64,000 bases of DNA from NCBI RefSeq assembly GCF_900102515.1, contig NZ_FMVS01000010.1, forward strand, positions 1 through 64,000. Direction: 5' to 3'. A model generated the notes under the pieces. That model was not told the origin of the DNA. It did no database searches and was given only the letters and a program-made list of their open reading frames with translations. The translations under genes were made by a program, and so were the position numbers. Shown here in pieces: positions 27,553 to 37,697 of this stretch. The DNA comes from Butyrivibrio sp. INlla14. GTDB taxonomy: Bacteria; Bacillota; Clostridia; Lachnospirales; Lachnospiraceae. Within the stretch, counting starts at the first letter, position 1. The number at the start of each line of letters is the position of its first letter.

Positions 27553-30500
27553 GTGGACCAGTGGATGAGGGAAAGAGACGCCTGCGGAATAGGCGCAGTT
27601 ATAAACATAGATGGCAGACCAGATAACAAAGTTTTAGATGATGCCCTGAGTATTGTGGAAAAGTTAGAGCACAGGGCGGGAAAAGATGCTACAGGAAAAG
27701 TTGGAGATGGTGTAGGAATACTCACACAGGTTTCTCACAAATTCTTTAAAAAGGCAGCAGCAAAGTGCGGAATTACTCTTGGAAATGCAGGGGACTATGG
27801 CATTGGTATGTTTTTTTTACCACAGGATTCCATGAAGCGCATGTTTGCAAAAAGACTTCTTGAGGTTATTGCCGGCAAGGAAAACTTAAAGGTCCTGGGG
27901 TGGAGAGAGGTAGAAATCCATCCGGAGATTCTTGGTGAAGTAGCAAGAAACTGCATGCCCTATATTGCTCAGTGCTTTATCGAAAGACCAGAAGAAATAT
28001 CTCGTGGTATCGAATTTGACAGGCGCCTTTACTGCCTTAGAAGAGAGTATGAGAAGTCCTCAGAAGATACTTATATCTGCTCTTTTTCATCCAGAACTAT
28101 TGTATATAAGGGGATGTTTTTGGTAGGACAGCTTCGAAAGTTCTATCAGGACCTGCTTTCTCCTGAATACACTACTGCTATTGCCATGGTCCACAGTAGA
28201 TTCTCTACAAATACAACACCATCCTGGCAAAGGGCTCATCCCTACAGGATGATAGCTCACAACGGTGAGATCAATACTATCCGCGGTAACAGCGACAGAA
28301 TGCTTGCTAGAGAAGAAACCATGTCTTCAGATGTGCTAGGTGATGACCTTTTAAAGGTATATCCTGTCATTTCTTCCTCTGGCTCAGATTCTGCAATGCT
28401 TGATAATACCTTGGAATTTCTTTATATGAATGGCATGGACCTTCCTCTTGCCATGATGTTGACAATTCCTGAGCCCTGGAAGCATAACGACTTCATGGAC
28501 CAGGGACGCAAAGACTTCTATCATTACTACGCTACCATGATGGAACCATGGGACGGCCCAGCAGCAGTTCTTTTTACTGATGGAGAGGTATTTGGGGCAA
28601 CCCTTGATAGAAACGGCCTTCGTCCATCCAGATATTATGTGACCAAGGACAATAAGCTCATCCTCTCATCAGAGGTGGGCGTTCTTGATATCCCTGAGGA
28701 GAATATTAAAAAGAAATCCCGTCTTTCACCAGGACATATGCTCCTTGTTGATACTAGAGAAGGACGCATTATTTCAGATGATGAGTGTAAGGAAAAATAT
28801 TCATCCTCAAAGCCTTATGGAGAGTGGCTTGACAGATATCTTTTGCACCTTGGAGAGCTTGGTATTCCTAACAAAAAGATACCGACTAACACCCAGGAAA
28901 TGAGGGATAAGCTCTATAAAGTATTTGGATACTCCTATGAGGATGTCAAGGATCAGATCATGCCCATGGCTACAAACGGCATAGAGCCTACTGTTTCCAT
29001 GGGTACTGATGTACCTCTTGCAATGCTCTCAACTCACCACCAGCTCCTTTTTTGTTATTTCAAGCAGCTCTTTGCCCAGGTTACAAATCCGCCTATCGAC
29101 TCGCTTAGAGAGAAGGTTGTAACCGATACAACAGTTTATATAGGATCTGATGGTAATCTGTTAAAAGAAAAAAGCGACAACTGCAGGGTTTTGGAGATCA
29201 ACAACCCAATTCTTACAGGCGTAGACCTCATGAAGATAGAGGCTCTTGATCAGCCTGGATTTAAAGTAAGAAAGATTTCTCTTTTGTATTATAAGAACAC
29301 ATCAGTTGAGAAAGCCCTTGAACAGCTGGATGTGTCTGTGGACAAAGCAGTAGCAGATGGTGTGAATATCATTATTTTGTCCGACAGAGGAGTTGACGAA
29401 AACCATATGCCAATCCCATCTCTCTTGGCTGTATCTTCTGTAGAGCAGCACCTGGTCAGAACCAAGAGACGCACCGCAGTATCTATTATTCTTGAAAGCG
29501 GTGAGCCAAGGGATGTTCATCAGATAGCAACCCTCCTGGGCTTTGGCGCACGCGCCATCCACCCTTACCTGGCCCAGGAGTGTATTGCTGAACTTATAGA
29601 TATTGGAATCCTTGATAAGGACTACCACACTGCAATTGTCGATTATAACAAGGCACTTCTCGGCGGTGTAGTCAAGATTGCGGCCAAGATGGGCATTTCA
29701 ACTCTTCAGTCCTATCAGTCTGCAAGAATATTTGAGGCTATAGGTCTGTCTAAAGAGTTTGTGGATAAGTATTTTACTGGAACAACAAGCAGAGTAGGCG
29801 GAATTGGAATAGAGGAAATTGGAAGAGACGTTGAGCTTAGGCACAACAAGGCTTTTGATCCTCTTGGACTTTCTGCAGATACAAGCCTTGACTCAATAGG
29901 TTTCCACTCTCTTAGAAGCGGAGCGGACAAAGAAGATCACATGTATAATCCAAAGACCATCGTGACTCTCCAACGAGCAGTACGAGAGGGAGACTACGAG
30001 AGATTTAAGGAATATACTCAGATGGTGGATGACGAGGACAGGCCTCATACCTTGAGAGCTCTTTTATCCTTCGTTCCAGCAAAAGAGCCGGTGCCTCTTT
30101 CAGAAGTTGAAAGTGAAGAGGATATTGTAAAGCGCTTCCAGACTGGAGCCATGAGCTATGGTTCACTTTCAAAAGAAGCCCATGAGACCCTTGCTATAGC
30201 AATGAACAGACTTGGAGGAAAGTCAAATACTGGTGAGGGCGGCGAAGATATAGCCCGTTTTGGAACTGAGAGAAACAGTGCAGTCAAGCAGGTTGCCTCA
30301 GGAAGGTTTGGCGTTACAAGCCAGTATCTTTTGAGTGCACAGGAAATACAGATAAAGATGGCCCAGGGAGCAAAGCCCGGAGAAGGCGGACACCTTCCAG
30401 GTAAAAAAGTTTACCCCTGGGTTGCAAAGACTCGTTACTCAACCCCGGGAGTTGCCCTGATATCACCACCTCCTCATCATGATATTTACTCTATTGAGGA

Positions 30501-32124
30501 TCTGGCGCAGCTTATCTATGACCTGAAAAATGCCAATGATAAGGCAAGGATATCAGTTAAGCTTGTTTCAGAGGCTGGAGTAGGAACTATCAGCTCTGGT
30601 GTTGCCAAGGCAGGAGCACAGGTGATACTGATCTCAGGCTATGACGGAGGAACAGGTGCTGCGCCCTCTTCATCAGTTCATCATGCTGGCCTCCCATGGG
30701 AGCTTGGTGTTAGCGAGGCTCACCAGTCGCTTTTGGATAATGGCCTTAGAAGCCGTGTTGTCCTGGAAACAGACGGTAAGCTCATGTCCGGACGAGACGT
30801 GGCAATTGCTGCGCTTCTCGGCGCAGAGGAATTTGGTTTTGCTACAGCGCCACTTGTTTGCATGGGGTGCATGATGATGCGTGTCTGCAATAAGGACACT
30901 TGCCCTGTTGGCATTGCAACTCAGAACGAAGAACTCAGGAAAAGATTTAAAGGAAAGCCAGAGTATGTCATGAACTTCATGCTCTTTGTGGCAAGGCAGC
31001 TGCGAGAGATCATGAGCCAGCTGGGATTTAGGACTGTGGCTGAAATGGTTGGAAGAACAGATAAACTTGTCATGAGAAGCTATGAGGGAAGTGCTCCTGA
31101 TATAAGACGTAGAAAAGAGGCAGCAGATCTTTCAAGGATTCTTGACAGGGCTTATGTAGAAAGAACCGACAACCACTTTGATCCCAAGGAAGTCTTTGAT
31201 TTTGGTCTTGAAAAGACTTTGGATGCAAAGGTTCTTATTCCCGAGTACGAGAAAAATGTAGGCAGACTCAGCCTTAGCCAGAGTACGAAAAATATTACTA
31301 CTAGCAAAAAGAATAAGCCTGAAAAAGATGGAATTGTAAATATCAAGGTGGATGTATCCAGTACTGACAGGAGCTTTGGCACACTTCTTGGAAGCAGAGT
31401 TACAGCAGGGTTTCAGAATTCTCTTCCTGATGATTCCATAACAGTAGAAGCCCACGGCGGCGGAGGACAGTCCTTTGGTGCATTCCTTCCAAAGGGCGTT
31501 ACAATAAGGCTTTTTGGAGATGCCAATGACGGCTTTGGCAAGGGATTATCTGGAGGAAAGGTTGTAGTAAGACCTTCTGGAAAGGCGACATACAAGGCCC
31601 ATGAGAATATCATTATAGGCAACGTGGCTCTCTATGGAGCAACTACGGGAAAGGCTTATATCTGCGGCATTGCAGGAGAGAGATTCTGCGTTCGAAATTC
31701 AGGCGCGATAGCCGTAGCTGAAGGTTGTGGCGACCATGGCCTTGAGTATATGACTGGTGGAAGAGCAGTTATCCTTGGAATGACTGGCAAAAACTTTGCA
31801 GCAGGAATGAGTGGTGGAATAGCTTATGTCCTTGATAGGGAGCATACTCTTTACCTTAGAATGAATAAAGATATGGCTTCTTTATACGAAGTAACTGAGA
31901 AATATGATATCGCAGAATTAAAGGGTATTCTTGAAGACTACGTAAAAGAGACAGATTCAGCATTTGCAAAAGAAATCCTGTCGGATTTTGACAGCTTTAT
32001 TCCGGACTTTAAAAAGATTGTTCCTAATGATTATCAAAAGATGATCACGGCAATCGGAAGACTTGAAGAACAGGGTATAGATCACGATACTGCTGTACTT
32101 GAAGCCTTTAAGGAACTGGCATAA
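27553..32124 (+). CDS. gltB: Glutamate synthase large subunit
   Basis: The 1,523-residue product transfers the amide of glutamine to 2-oxoglutarate, giving two glutamates. It has an N-terminal glutaminase domain whose nucleophile should be Cys11 (RDACGIG) after removal of a 10-residue propeptide, a central domain, an FMN-binding synthase domain, a 3Fe-4S motif (CMGCMMMRVCNKDTCPVG) and the C-terminal beta-helix GXGXG domain (GGGGQSFGAFLP onwards). The GTG start at 27553 is chosen because AAGGAG lies 8 bases before it; the longer frame would overlap glnN, and the ATG at 27565 is too far from the ribosome site. gltD follows after 11 bases. Confidence 0.96.
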   Translation: MDQWMRERDACGIGAVINIDGRPDNKVLDDALSIVEKLEHRAGKDATGKVGDGVGILTQVSHKFFKKAAAKCGITLGNAGDYGIGMFFLPQDSMKRMFAKRLLEVIAGKENLKVLGWREVEIHPEILGEVARNCMPYIAQCFIERPEEISRGIEFDRRLYCLRREYEKSSEDTYICSFSSRTIVYKGMFLVGQLRKFYQDLLSPEYTTAIAMVHSRFSTNTTPSWQRAHPYRMIAHNGEINTIRGNSDRMLAREETMSSDVLGDDLLKVYPVISSSGSDSAMLDNTLEFLYMNGMDLPLAMMLTIPEPWKHNDFMDQGRKDFYHYYATMMEPWDGPAAVLFTDGEVFGATLDRNGLRPSRYYVTKDNKLILSSEVGVLDIPEENIKKKSRLSPGHMLLVDTREGRIISDDECKEKYSSSKPYGEWLDRYLLHLGELGIPNKKIPTNTQEMRDKLYKVFGYSYEDVKDQIMPMATNGIEPTVSMGTDVPLAMLSTHHQLLFCYFKQLFAQVTNPPIDSLREKVVTDTTVYIGSDGNLLKEKSDNCRVLEINNPILTGVDLMKIEALDQPGFKVRKISLLYYKNTSVEKALEQLDVSVDKAVADGVNIIILSDRGVDENHMPIPSLLAVSSVEQHLVRTKRRTAVSIILESGEPRDVHQIATLLGFGARAIHPYLAQECIAELIDIGILDKDYHTAIVDYNKALLGGVVKIAAKMGISTLQSYQSARIFEAIGLSKEFVDKYFTGTTSRVGGIGIEEIGRDVELRHNKAFDPLGLSADTSLDSIGFHSLRSGADKEDHMYNPKTIVTLQRAVREGDYERFKEYTQMVDDEDRPHTLRALLSFVPAKEPVPLSEVESEEDIVKRFQTGAMSYGSLSKEAHETLAIAMNRLGGKSNTGEGGEDIARFGTERNSAVKQVASGRFGVTSQYLLSAQEIQIKMAQGAKPGEGGHLPGKKVYPWVAKTRYSTPGVALISPPPHHDIYSIEDLAQLIYDLKNANDKARISVKLVSEAGVGTISSGVAKAGAQVILISGYDGGTGAAPSSSVHHAGLPWELGVSEAHQSLLDNGLRSRVVLETDGKLMSGRDVAIAALLGAEEFGFATAPLVCMGCMMMRVCNKDTCPVGIATQNEELRKRFKGKPEYVMNFMLFVARQLREIMSQLGFRTVAEMVGRTDKLVMRSYEGSAPDIRRRKEAADLSRILDRAYVERTDNHFDPKEVFDFGLEKTLDAKVLIPEYEKNVGRLSLSQSTKNITTSKKNKPEKDGIVNIKVDVSSTDRSFGTLLGSRVTAGFQNSLPDDSITVEAHGGGGQSFGAFLPKGVTIRLFGDANDGFGKGLSGGKVVVRPSGKATYKAHENIIIGNVALYGATTGKAYICGIAGERFCVRNSGAIAVAEGCGDHGLEYMTGGRAVILGMTGKNFAAGMSGGIAYVLDREHTLYLRMNKDMASLYEVTEKYDIAELKGILEDYVKETDSAFAKEILSDFDSFIPDFKKIVPNDYQKMITAIGRLEEQGIDHDTAVLEAFKELA

Positions 32125-32135
32125 GGAGGATGACG

Positions 32136-33725
32136 ATGGGAAAAGAAACAGGTTTTCTTGAATATAAAAGAGTTAATAATGGAGATGTTCCTCCAGAAGA
32201 AAGAATAAAGACATTTGCTGAGTTTCATAAAGCACTGATTCCAGAAAAGCGAAGGCAGCAGGCAGCCAGGTGCATGAACTGCGGAGTTCCCTTTTGCCAG
32301 TCAGCTATGAACCTTGGCGGAATGGTGACAGGGTGTCCCCTTCACAATCTGATCCCAGAGTGGAATGACGAGATTTATAAAGGACATGACAAGCACGCCT
32401 TTGCAAGACTCCATAAGACCAGCAATTTTCCTGAGTTTACAGGAAGAGTCTGTCCCGCACTTTGCGAAAAGGCTTGCATGTGCGGCCAGAATGGGGATGC
32501 GGTAACTGTTCATGATAATGAGCTGTATCTTGTAGAAACAGCCTTTGCAAATGGCTATATTAAGCCAGTTGTCCCTGCTATCAGAAGCGGCAAGAAGGTT
32601 GCGGTTGTAGGAAGTGGCCCATCAGGGCTTGCTGTTGCTGATGAATTAAATCACAGAGGGCACAGCGTAGAGGTATTTGAAAGAGAAGACGAAATAGGCG
32701 GCCTTTTGATGTATGGAATTCCAAATATGAAGCTTGATAAGAGCGTTATAAAGCGCAGGAGAAAGCTTATGGAGGAAGAGGGGGTTCTTTTCCATACCGG
32801 AGTTAATATTGGAATTACATCAGAGGATAAGATATCGGACAAAAAGGGCAGTACCGGGCCTGAATGGACTTCTCAGAAACTCCTTGAAGATTATGATGCT
32901 GTGGTTCTATGCTGCGGAGCCAAGAAGGCAAGGCCTCTAGCGGTTGCTGACCCTGAAAAGGTCAAGGGAGTTTACTATGCGGTTGACTTTTTGACACAGA
33001 CTACCAAGGCTCTGATAAAGGCATCTGAGAGCAGTGTGGAAAACAGCAGTGATCATCAGCATAGCGATGTGGAAAAAGACAGGGTGTCTGTGGAAAAGTT
33101 AAAGAGTCAGGGGGGATATATTGACGCTGCAGGCAAAAATGTTGTTATCGTAGGCGGTGGTGACACGGGCAATGATTGTATAGGAACAGTCATAAGAATG
33201 GGAGCAAAGAGTGTTACAGCTCTTGAGATGATGCCAAAGCCTCCTGTAGAAAGGCTTGAGTCAAACCCATGGCCTGAATGGCCTAAAACTCTTAAGACTG
33301 ACTACGGTCATGAAGAAGCTGTATGTGTTTACGGAAATGATCCGAGAGTATTTGAAACTACTGTTAAAAGCGTAGCTACAGATAAAAAGGGAAATCTAAA
33401 GAGTATTGAAACTGTTAAGGTAGCCTTTAAGGATGGGAAACTTACAGAAGTTTCTGGAACTGAAAAGACAATAAAGTGTGACATTCTTCTCATAGCGGCA
33501 GGTTTTGTTGGTTGTGAGGATTACACCGCTGAAGCTTTTGGCGTAAAGAGAAGCCCAAGGGGAGTGGTGGTAACTTCTGATGACAGCTATCATATAACGG
33601 GAACTAAGCTCTTTTCCGCAGGGGATATGCATAGGGGACAATCTCTTGTAGTATGGGCAATTGCAGAGGGAAGGGCCTGCGCAAAAGAGGTGGATGAGTA
33701 CCTCATGGGATATACGAACCTGTAA
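32136..33725 (+). CDS. gltD: Glutamate synthase small subunit
   Basis: The 529-residue subunit takes electrons from NAD(P)H through FAD and two 4Fe-4S clusters to the large subunit. N-terminal cysteines occur as CMNCGVPFC and further on as CPALCEKACMCGQ. The FAD fold is VAVVGSGPSGLA and the NAD(P)H fold VVIVGGGDTGND. It is longer than the usual 480-500 residues because of a Ser/His/Asp/Glu-rich insert of about 25 residues (SSVENSSDHQHSDVEKDRVS) before the second nucleotide fold. The ATG at 32136 is preferred over that at 32130, because AAGGAGG ends at 32129. Confidence 0.96.
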   Translation: MGKETGFLEYKRVNNGDVPPEERIKTFAEFHKALIPEKRRQQAARCMNCGVPFCQSAMNLGGMVTGCPLHNLIPEWNDEIYKGHDKHAFARLHKTSNFPEFTGRVCPALCEKACMCGQNGDAVTVHDNELYLVETAFANGYIKPVVPAIRSGKKVAVVGSGPSGLAVADELNHRGHSVEVFEREDEIGGLLMYGIPNMKLDKSVIKRRRKLMEEEGVLFHTGVNIGITSEDKISDKKGSTGPEWTSQKLLEDYDAVVLCCGAKKARPLAVADPEKVKGVYYAVDFLTQTTKALIKASESSVENSSDHQHSDVEKDRVSVEKLKSQGGYIDAAGKNVVIVGGGDTGNDCIGTVIRMGAKSVTALEMMPKPPVERLESNPWPEWPKTLKTDYGHEEAVCVYGNDPRVFETTVKSVATDKKGNLKSIETVKVAFKDGKLTEVSGTEKTIKCDILLIAAGFVGCEDYTAEAFGVKRSPRGVVVTSDDSYHITGTKLFSAGDMHRGQSLVVWAIAEGRACAKEVDEYLMGYTNL

Positions 33726-33847
33726 TGGAAACTGCAATTCTTTTATGGAACAATTATTGAGGTATTATTCTGCTAATTTGAGGTGGAAAAAACTATAATA
33801 TCGTTGTATGATATTACCTAGTATTGTTTATATAGGAGGATGAAAGT

Positions 33848-34156
33848 ATGGAAACCAATACAAATACAAAGTCTCATTCAATTCTTAGCTACATCACATG
33901 GATTGGCTGGATTGTAGTTCTTTGCATCCGTGACAAGGAAGACGAAGTTGTTAAGCATCACCTCAATCAGTCTCTTGTTATCAACCTCGCAGCTACAATT
34001 GTTAACATCATTTCCAGAGTTGGTGGCGTTGTAGGAACTATTTGTGGAATTCTTAGCCTTTGCATTTTTGTATTCTGGATCATCGGCCTTGTTAGAGCTG
34101 CTAAGCTCAGCACAGAGCCCCTTCCAGTACTCGGCGGAATTCAGCTTATCAAATAA
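33848..34156 (+). CDS. Small membrane protein, DUF4870-like
   Basis: The 102-residue protein has three hydrophobic segments (SILSYITWIGWIVVLCI, VINLAATIVNIIS with its continuation, and CIFVFWIIGLVRAA) and the conserved VKHHLNQSL between the first two. This is the layout of DUF4870 family membrane proteins, whose role is unknown. AGGAGG at 33836-33841 supports the ATG. A probable -10 (TATAAT, about 33795) and the terminator after it show that it is transcribed alone. Confidence 0.8.
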   Translation: METNTNTKSHSILSYITWIGWIVVLCIRDKEDEVVKHHLNQSLVINLAATIVNIISRVGGVVGTICGILSLCIFVFWIIGLVRAAKLSTEPLPVLGGIQLIK

Positions 34157-34177
34157 TTGATTTGAGTTGATAGGATA

Positions 34178-34206
34178 AGGTCTGTTCATTTGAGCAGGCC
34201 TTTTTC
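34178..34206 (+). terminator. Terminator after the DUF4870-like gene
   Basis: AGGTCTGTTC pairs with GAGCAGGCCT (two wobbles) around an ATTT loop, followed by five T. Confidence 0.85.
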
Positions 34207-34245
34207 TTTTATTTATTCGGTCTTAAGGACATGGAGTACTGAGAA

Positions 34246-35064
34246 ATGAATCATAACTATAAAGAAGTAACAACACTTGATATTCCGGAGCTTTCTATTT
34301 ACCATCAGCTTTCGGAGAATCAGCTGTTTCACATAAATGAGCCAGACCTTGGTATTTTTATTGCTGAAAGTCCCAAGGTTATAGGCCGTGCTCTGGATGC
34401 GGGCTATGAGCCTATATCTCTTTTGATAGAAAAGGGACAGACCCAGAAGGATGCCGCAGAAATAATTGATAGATGCAGAGAAAATGGCGAGATTCCAGTG
34501 TATATAGGAGAGCCGGATATTCTCTCTAAGATAACCGGATTTCATCTGACACGCGGCGTTCTCTGTGCCATGAAGAGAAAAGAACTGCCGTCTGTAGCGG
34601 AGGTGGCTGGAAATGCCAGAAGAATAGCGGTTCTTGAAAATGTAACAAATCCAACTAACCTTGGAGCCATAGTCAGAAGCGCAGCTGCCCTTGGAATGGA
34701 TGCAGTTCTTTTTACCAGTGGCTGTACAGATCCGTTGTATAGAAGGGCTGCGAGAGTTAGCATGGGAACTGTATTTCAGGTGCCCTGGACATTTCTTCCA
34801 GAGGGCAGAGAGTTTAGTTCACTTAAGGAACTAGGCTTTAAGACTGTAGCTCTTGCTCTTAGAAATGATACCAAAGTATTAGATGATCCAGAACTAAAAA
34901 ACACCGGGAAACTTGCTGTTTTCCTCGGTGCTGAAGGTGATGGACTTCTGCCTGAAACTATTGAAGCCTGCGACTATTGCGTCATGATTCCAATGGCCCA
35001 TGGTGTTGACTCTTTAAATGTTGCCGCCTGCAGTGCAGTGGCATTCTGGGAACTTGCAAAATAA
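34246..35064 (+). CDS. SPOUT-family RNA methyltransferase, TrmH/RlmB type
   Basis: The 272-residue product should transfer a methyl group from SAM to a ribose 2'-OH of rRNA or tRNA. The three SPOUT motifs are present: ENVTNPTNLGAIVRSAAALG, then LGAEGDGLLPE, and IPMAHGVDSLNVAACSAVAFWEL, which forms the knotted SAM site. The N-terminal part (1-110) resembles the substrate-binding domain of RlmB/TsnR-like enzymes. The target nucleotide cannot be predicted. It converges with the PHP-domain gene, with only 33 bases and no clear terminator between them. Confidence 0.92.
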   Translation: MNHNYKEVTTLDIPELSIYHQLSENQLFHINEPDLGIFIAESPKVIGRALDAGYEPISLLIEKGQTQKDAAEIIDRCRENGEIPVYIGEPDILSKITGFHLTRGVLCAMKRKELPSVAEVAGNARRIAVLENVTNPTNLGAIVRSAAALGMDAVLFTSGCTDPLYRRAARVSMGTVFQVPWTFLPEGREFSSLKELGFKTVALALRNDTKVLDDPELKNTGKLAVFLGAEGDGLLPETIEACDYCVMIPMAHGVDSLNVAACSAVAFWELAK

Positions 35065-35097
35065 GCCGTTGACTCCGTCCCCTAGTCCTATTTCCGC

Positions 35098-35907
35098 TTA
35101 GTGCACAACTACAGGTAGCGTCGGTGGCAGAGAGACTTCTGTTAGCTGTTTTTCCTCAGATACAGGATGATAAAAGGCTGAAATATCAAGGCCCTTATTC
35201 TCATCAAGTGTCATATCAGGGATAGTGTCTATATCTCTTACAAATACAGGGGTTCCATCTCCACCTAAGAATCCTTTAATGTAATCTTTGATAGAACTAA
35301 GTCTATATGGGAAAAGCATTCCTCCCATGTGCTTCTGAGTGAGGTGGTGGATATCTGAGCCTCCACTCATTAAGAAGCTATGTTCCTTGCCATATCTAAA
35401 CCCTAGAGAATTCTGATGGTCAGGGTTCTCTGCGTTGAAGCACTCAATGCCATCCACATCATTTGGAGCAAGATGGATAGTGCTTAGATATCCCCTTTCT
35501 CTGTAGGGATGAGCCTGGAGCATGATTCCGCCAACAGCATTAACGGCCTTGTGAAGTTCAGGCCTTGTCATGTGGATTATCTCAGGAGTCTTTAAAAGCC
35601 ACTCTTTATCAATTCCATAGAGAAGGTATTCATCACCTTCAAAATTTATTTCAATTCCAAAAAATACATCAAAGTCCTTGTCTTTAGCGGCTTCATAAGC
35701 ATGCTCGTAGCCAAGGCAATAGTTTTCTACCCACTCTTTCCAGGGGAGAGTTCTGGGAACGGCGGTATTTCCGTTGTAGAAGTGGTCTGTGACAATGATT
35801 CCGCTGTAGCCTATCTTTTTCATGTGCGCGATGTACTCTTTTCCCGGAGTATCAGAGCAGGCGCTGCCTTCTATTGTGTGTAAGTGAGTCTCGTATAAGT
35901 ATGCCAT
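35098..35907 (-). CDS. PHP-domain metal-dependent phosphoesterase
   Basis: The 269-residue product starts with the metal-binding YETHLHTIEGSACS (His8 and His10). It continues with IIVTDHFYN, FFGIEINFEGDEYLLYG, LQAHPYR and SGGSDIHH, which together supply the His/Asp/Glu metal ligands of PHP phosphoesterases. The family includes histidinol phosphatase, the exonuclease part of PolC and nucleotide phosphatases; the exact substrate is unknown. It is a single-gene unit. The 228-base divergent gap to the permease gene contains nothing recognisable except AT-rich sequence. Confidence 0.85.
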   Translation of the reverse strand: MAYLYETHLHTIEGSACSDTPGKEYIAHMKKIGYSGIIVTDHFYNGNTAVPRTLPWKEWVENYCLGYEHAYEAAKDKDFDVFFGIEINFEGDEYLLYGIDKEWLLKTPEIIHMTRPELHKAVNAVGGIMLQAHPYRERGYLSTIHLAPNDVDGIECFNAENPDHQNSLGFRYGKEHSFLMSGGSDIHHLTQKHMGGMLFPYRLSSIKDYIKGFLGGDGTPVFVRDIDTIPDMTLDENKGLDISAFYHPVSEEKQLTEVSLPPTLPVVVH

Positions 35908-36135
35908 CGTTTATTAATTTCCCTTATTGTTTATCTAGTTGTATTGTGTATTCTCAAGGATTTGCAAGGCTAATAGACTGTTTTTTTGAGGTATTTTTAA
36001 CTATATTAGCATAAAAATGCACAATTATCAGTCATTAAAATCATCATATACAACATATACATAAAAAGCAGCAGTGGTATACTAAATATAGTGATAAATG
36101 AATTATCACACAAAAATATTCGGGAGGACAATTGT

Positions 36136-37527
36136 ATGACAGGATTTCCACTAATTATCATCTTTATTCTTGCAATCGTGCTTATGATTGTAATGATCTC
36201 TAAGTTCAAGATACATCCATTTATTTCAATTATGTGTATTTCACTGATATTGGGACTCCTTGCTGGAATCCCGATTGCTGATGTAAAGCTTGATGATGGA
36301 TCAACCAAGGCAGGTATTGCTACTGTTATCGGCCAGGGCTTTTCAGGAACCTTTACATCAATTGGTATCGTAATTATCCTGGGAGCTCTTATCGGAAGCA
36401 TCCTGGAGCAGACGGGAGCAGCGCTTAAACTTGCTGACATAGTCATAAAGATAGTTGGCAAAAAACATCCGGTGCTTGCAATGGAGCTTATGGGCTGGGT
36501 TGTTTCTATCCCAGTATTCTGCGATTCCGGATTTGTTATCTTAAATCCAATCCGTAAAGCCCTCGTAAAAAGAACAGCAGCTTCCTCGGTAGCTATGTCT
36601 GTAGGCCTTGCAGCAGGTCTTTTCACATCACATGTATTCATTCCTCCTACACCTGGACCAATCGCAGCAGCCAACACGCTTGGCATTGGTAACAATCTCT
36701 TACTTGTAATGGGACTTGGTGCTCTTTGCTCCATTTTCCCAATCATAGCGGCATACTTCTATGCATTGGCAGTAGGCAAAAAGATAAAGGCAGATGATGA
36801 GGCTGATAATGACGAGGTTTCAAAGACCTATGAAGAACTTGTAGCTGAATTTGGCAAGCTTCCAAACGGCTTTTCTGCCCTTGCTCCTATCATCGTTCCT
36901 ATTATCCTCATGGCTCTTTCAACAATAGCATCTATGGCCAAGATGACAGGCTTTGCGCTTCAGATATTTACATTCCTTGGAACACCTATCATCGCTCTTG
37001 CAGTTGGTACAATCTGCGCAATATTGCAGCTTGTAGGCGCAGGCAAGATCCAGAAGTTTTACGATATTACTAATGACACCTTAAAGACTGTAGGACCAAT
37101 CCTCTTTGTAACCGCAGCAGGCGGCGTTCTTGGTAAGGTAATAGCATCTTCAGATATGGTCAACTATATTTCAGAGCATGCGACAGTTCTTTCTACAGTT
37201 GGAATATTCTTCCCATTCCTTCTTGCAGCAATCCTTAAGTCAGCTCAGGGATCATCAACAGTTGCACTTACAACCACAGCTGGTATAGTTGCTCCGCTCC
37301 TTCCTGTTCTTGGATTTACAACACCTGTACAGGTTACACTGGTTTGCATGGCAATCGGTGCCGGCGCTATGACAGTATCTCATGCAAATGACTCTTACTT
37401 CTGGGTTGTTACAAACTTTGGCTCAATGACACCTGATAAGGGCTATAGGGCATGGACTCTAGGCTCACTCATCATGGGTATCGCAGCAATTGCCGAGATA
37501 GCAATCCTGAGCCTGTTCCTTCACTGA
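36136..37527 (+). CDS. GntP-family permease, probably for glycerate
   Basis: The 463-residue membrane protein has about 12-14 hydrophobic segments and belongs to the GntP family of gluconate and hydroxy-acid symporters. MTGFPLIIIFILAIVLMIV, FTSHVFIPPTPGPIAAANTLG and VSHANDSYFWVV are family landmarks. The start at 36136 follows GGGAGGA by 7 bases; the longer frame has no ribosome site. The next gene encodes a glycerate kinase, so D-glycerate is the likeliest substrate. The 170-base gap to that gene holds a hairpin without T-run. Confidence 0.9.
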   Translation: MTGFPLIIIFILAIVLMIVMISKFKIHPFISIMCISLILGLLAGIPIADVKLDDGSTKAGIATVIGQGFSGTFTSIGIVIILGALIGSILEQTGAALKLADIVIKIVGKKHPVLAMELMGWVVSIPVFCDSGFVILNPIRKALVKRTAASSVAMSVGLAAGLFTSHVFIPPTPGPIAAANTLGIGNNLLLVMGLGALCSIFPIIAAYFYALAVGKKIKADDEADNDEVSKTYEELVAEFGKLPNGFSALAPIIVPIILMALSTIASMAKMTGFALQIFTFLGTPIIALAVGTICAILQLVGAGKIQKFYDITNDTLKTVGPILFVTAAGGVLGKVIASSDMVNYISEHATVLSTVGIFFPFLLAAILKSAQGSSTVALTTTAGIVAPLLPVLGFTTPVQVTLVCMAIGAGAMTVSHANDSYFWVVTNFGSMTPDKGYRAWTLGSLIMGIAAIAEIAILSLFLH

Positions 37528-37606
37528 TCAGGTGATAGAGCCCAGATGACTTAATGAGTATTGCGCTAAACTCATGACACAATAGTGAAAATATTTTGAA
37601 ATTACG

Positions 37607-37643
37607 ATGGGGCGGCGGGTAGCATATCTATGTGCCGCTCCAT
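37607..37643 (+). other. Hairpin between permease and glycerate kinase genes
   Basis: ATGGGGCGGC pairs with GCCGCTCCAT (ten positions, one wobble), with GCATAT/ATGTGC possibly continuing inside. There is no U-tract, so processing or transcript stability is more likely than termination. Confidence 0.5.
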
Positions 37644-37697
37644 CCTTTGTATTGTAGGCTCGATTTCATATTTGAAATAAAAAGGGAGAGGGTATAT

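Noticed and set aside
36006..36746. Minus-strand reading frame of 246 codons over the GntP-type gene
   Set aside because: It is a shadow of the permease frame, with low-complexity Ile/Pro/Ser content and no ribosome site.
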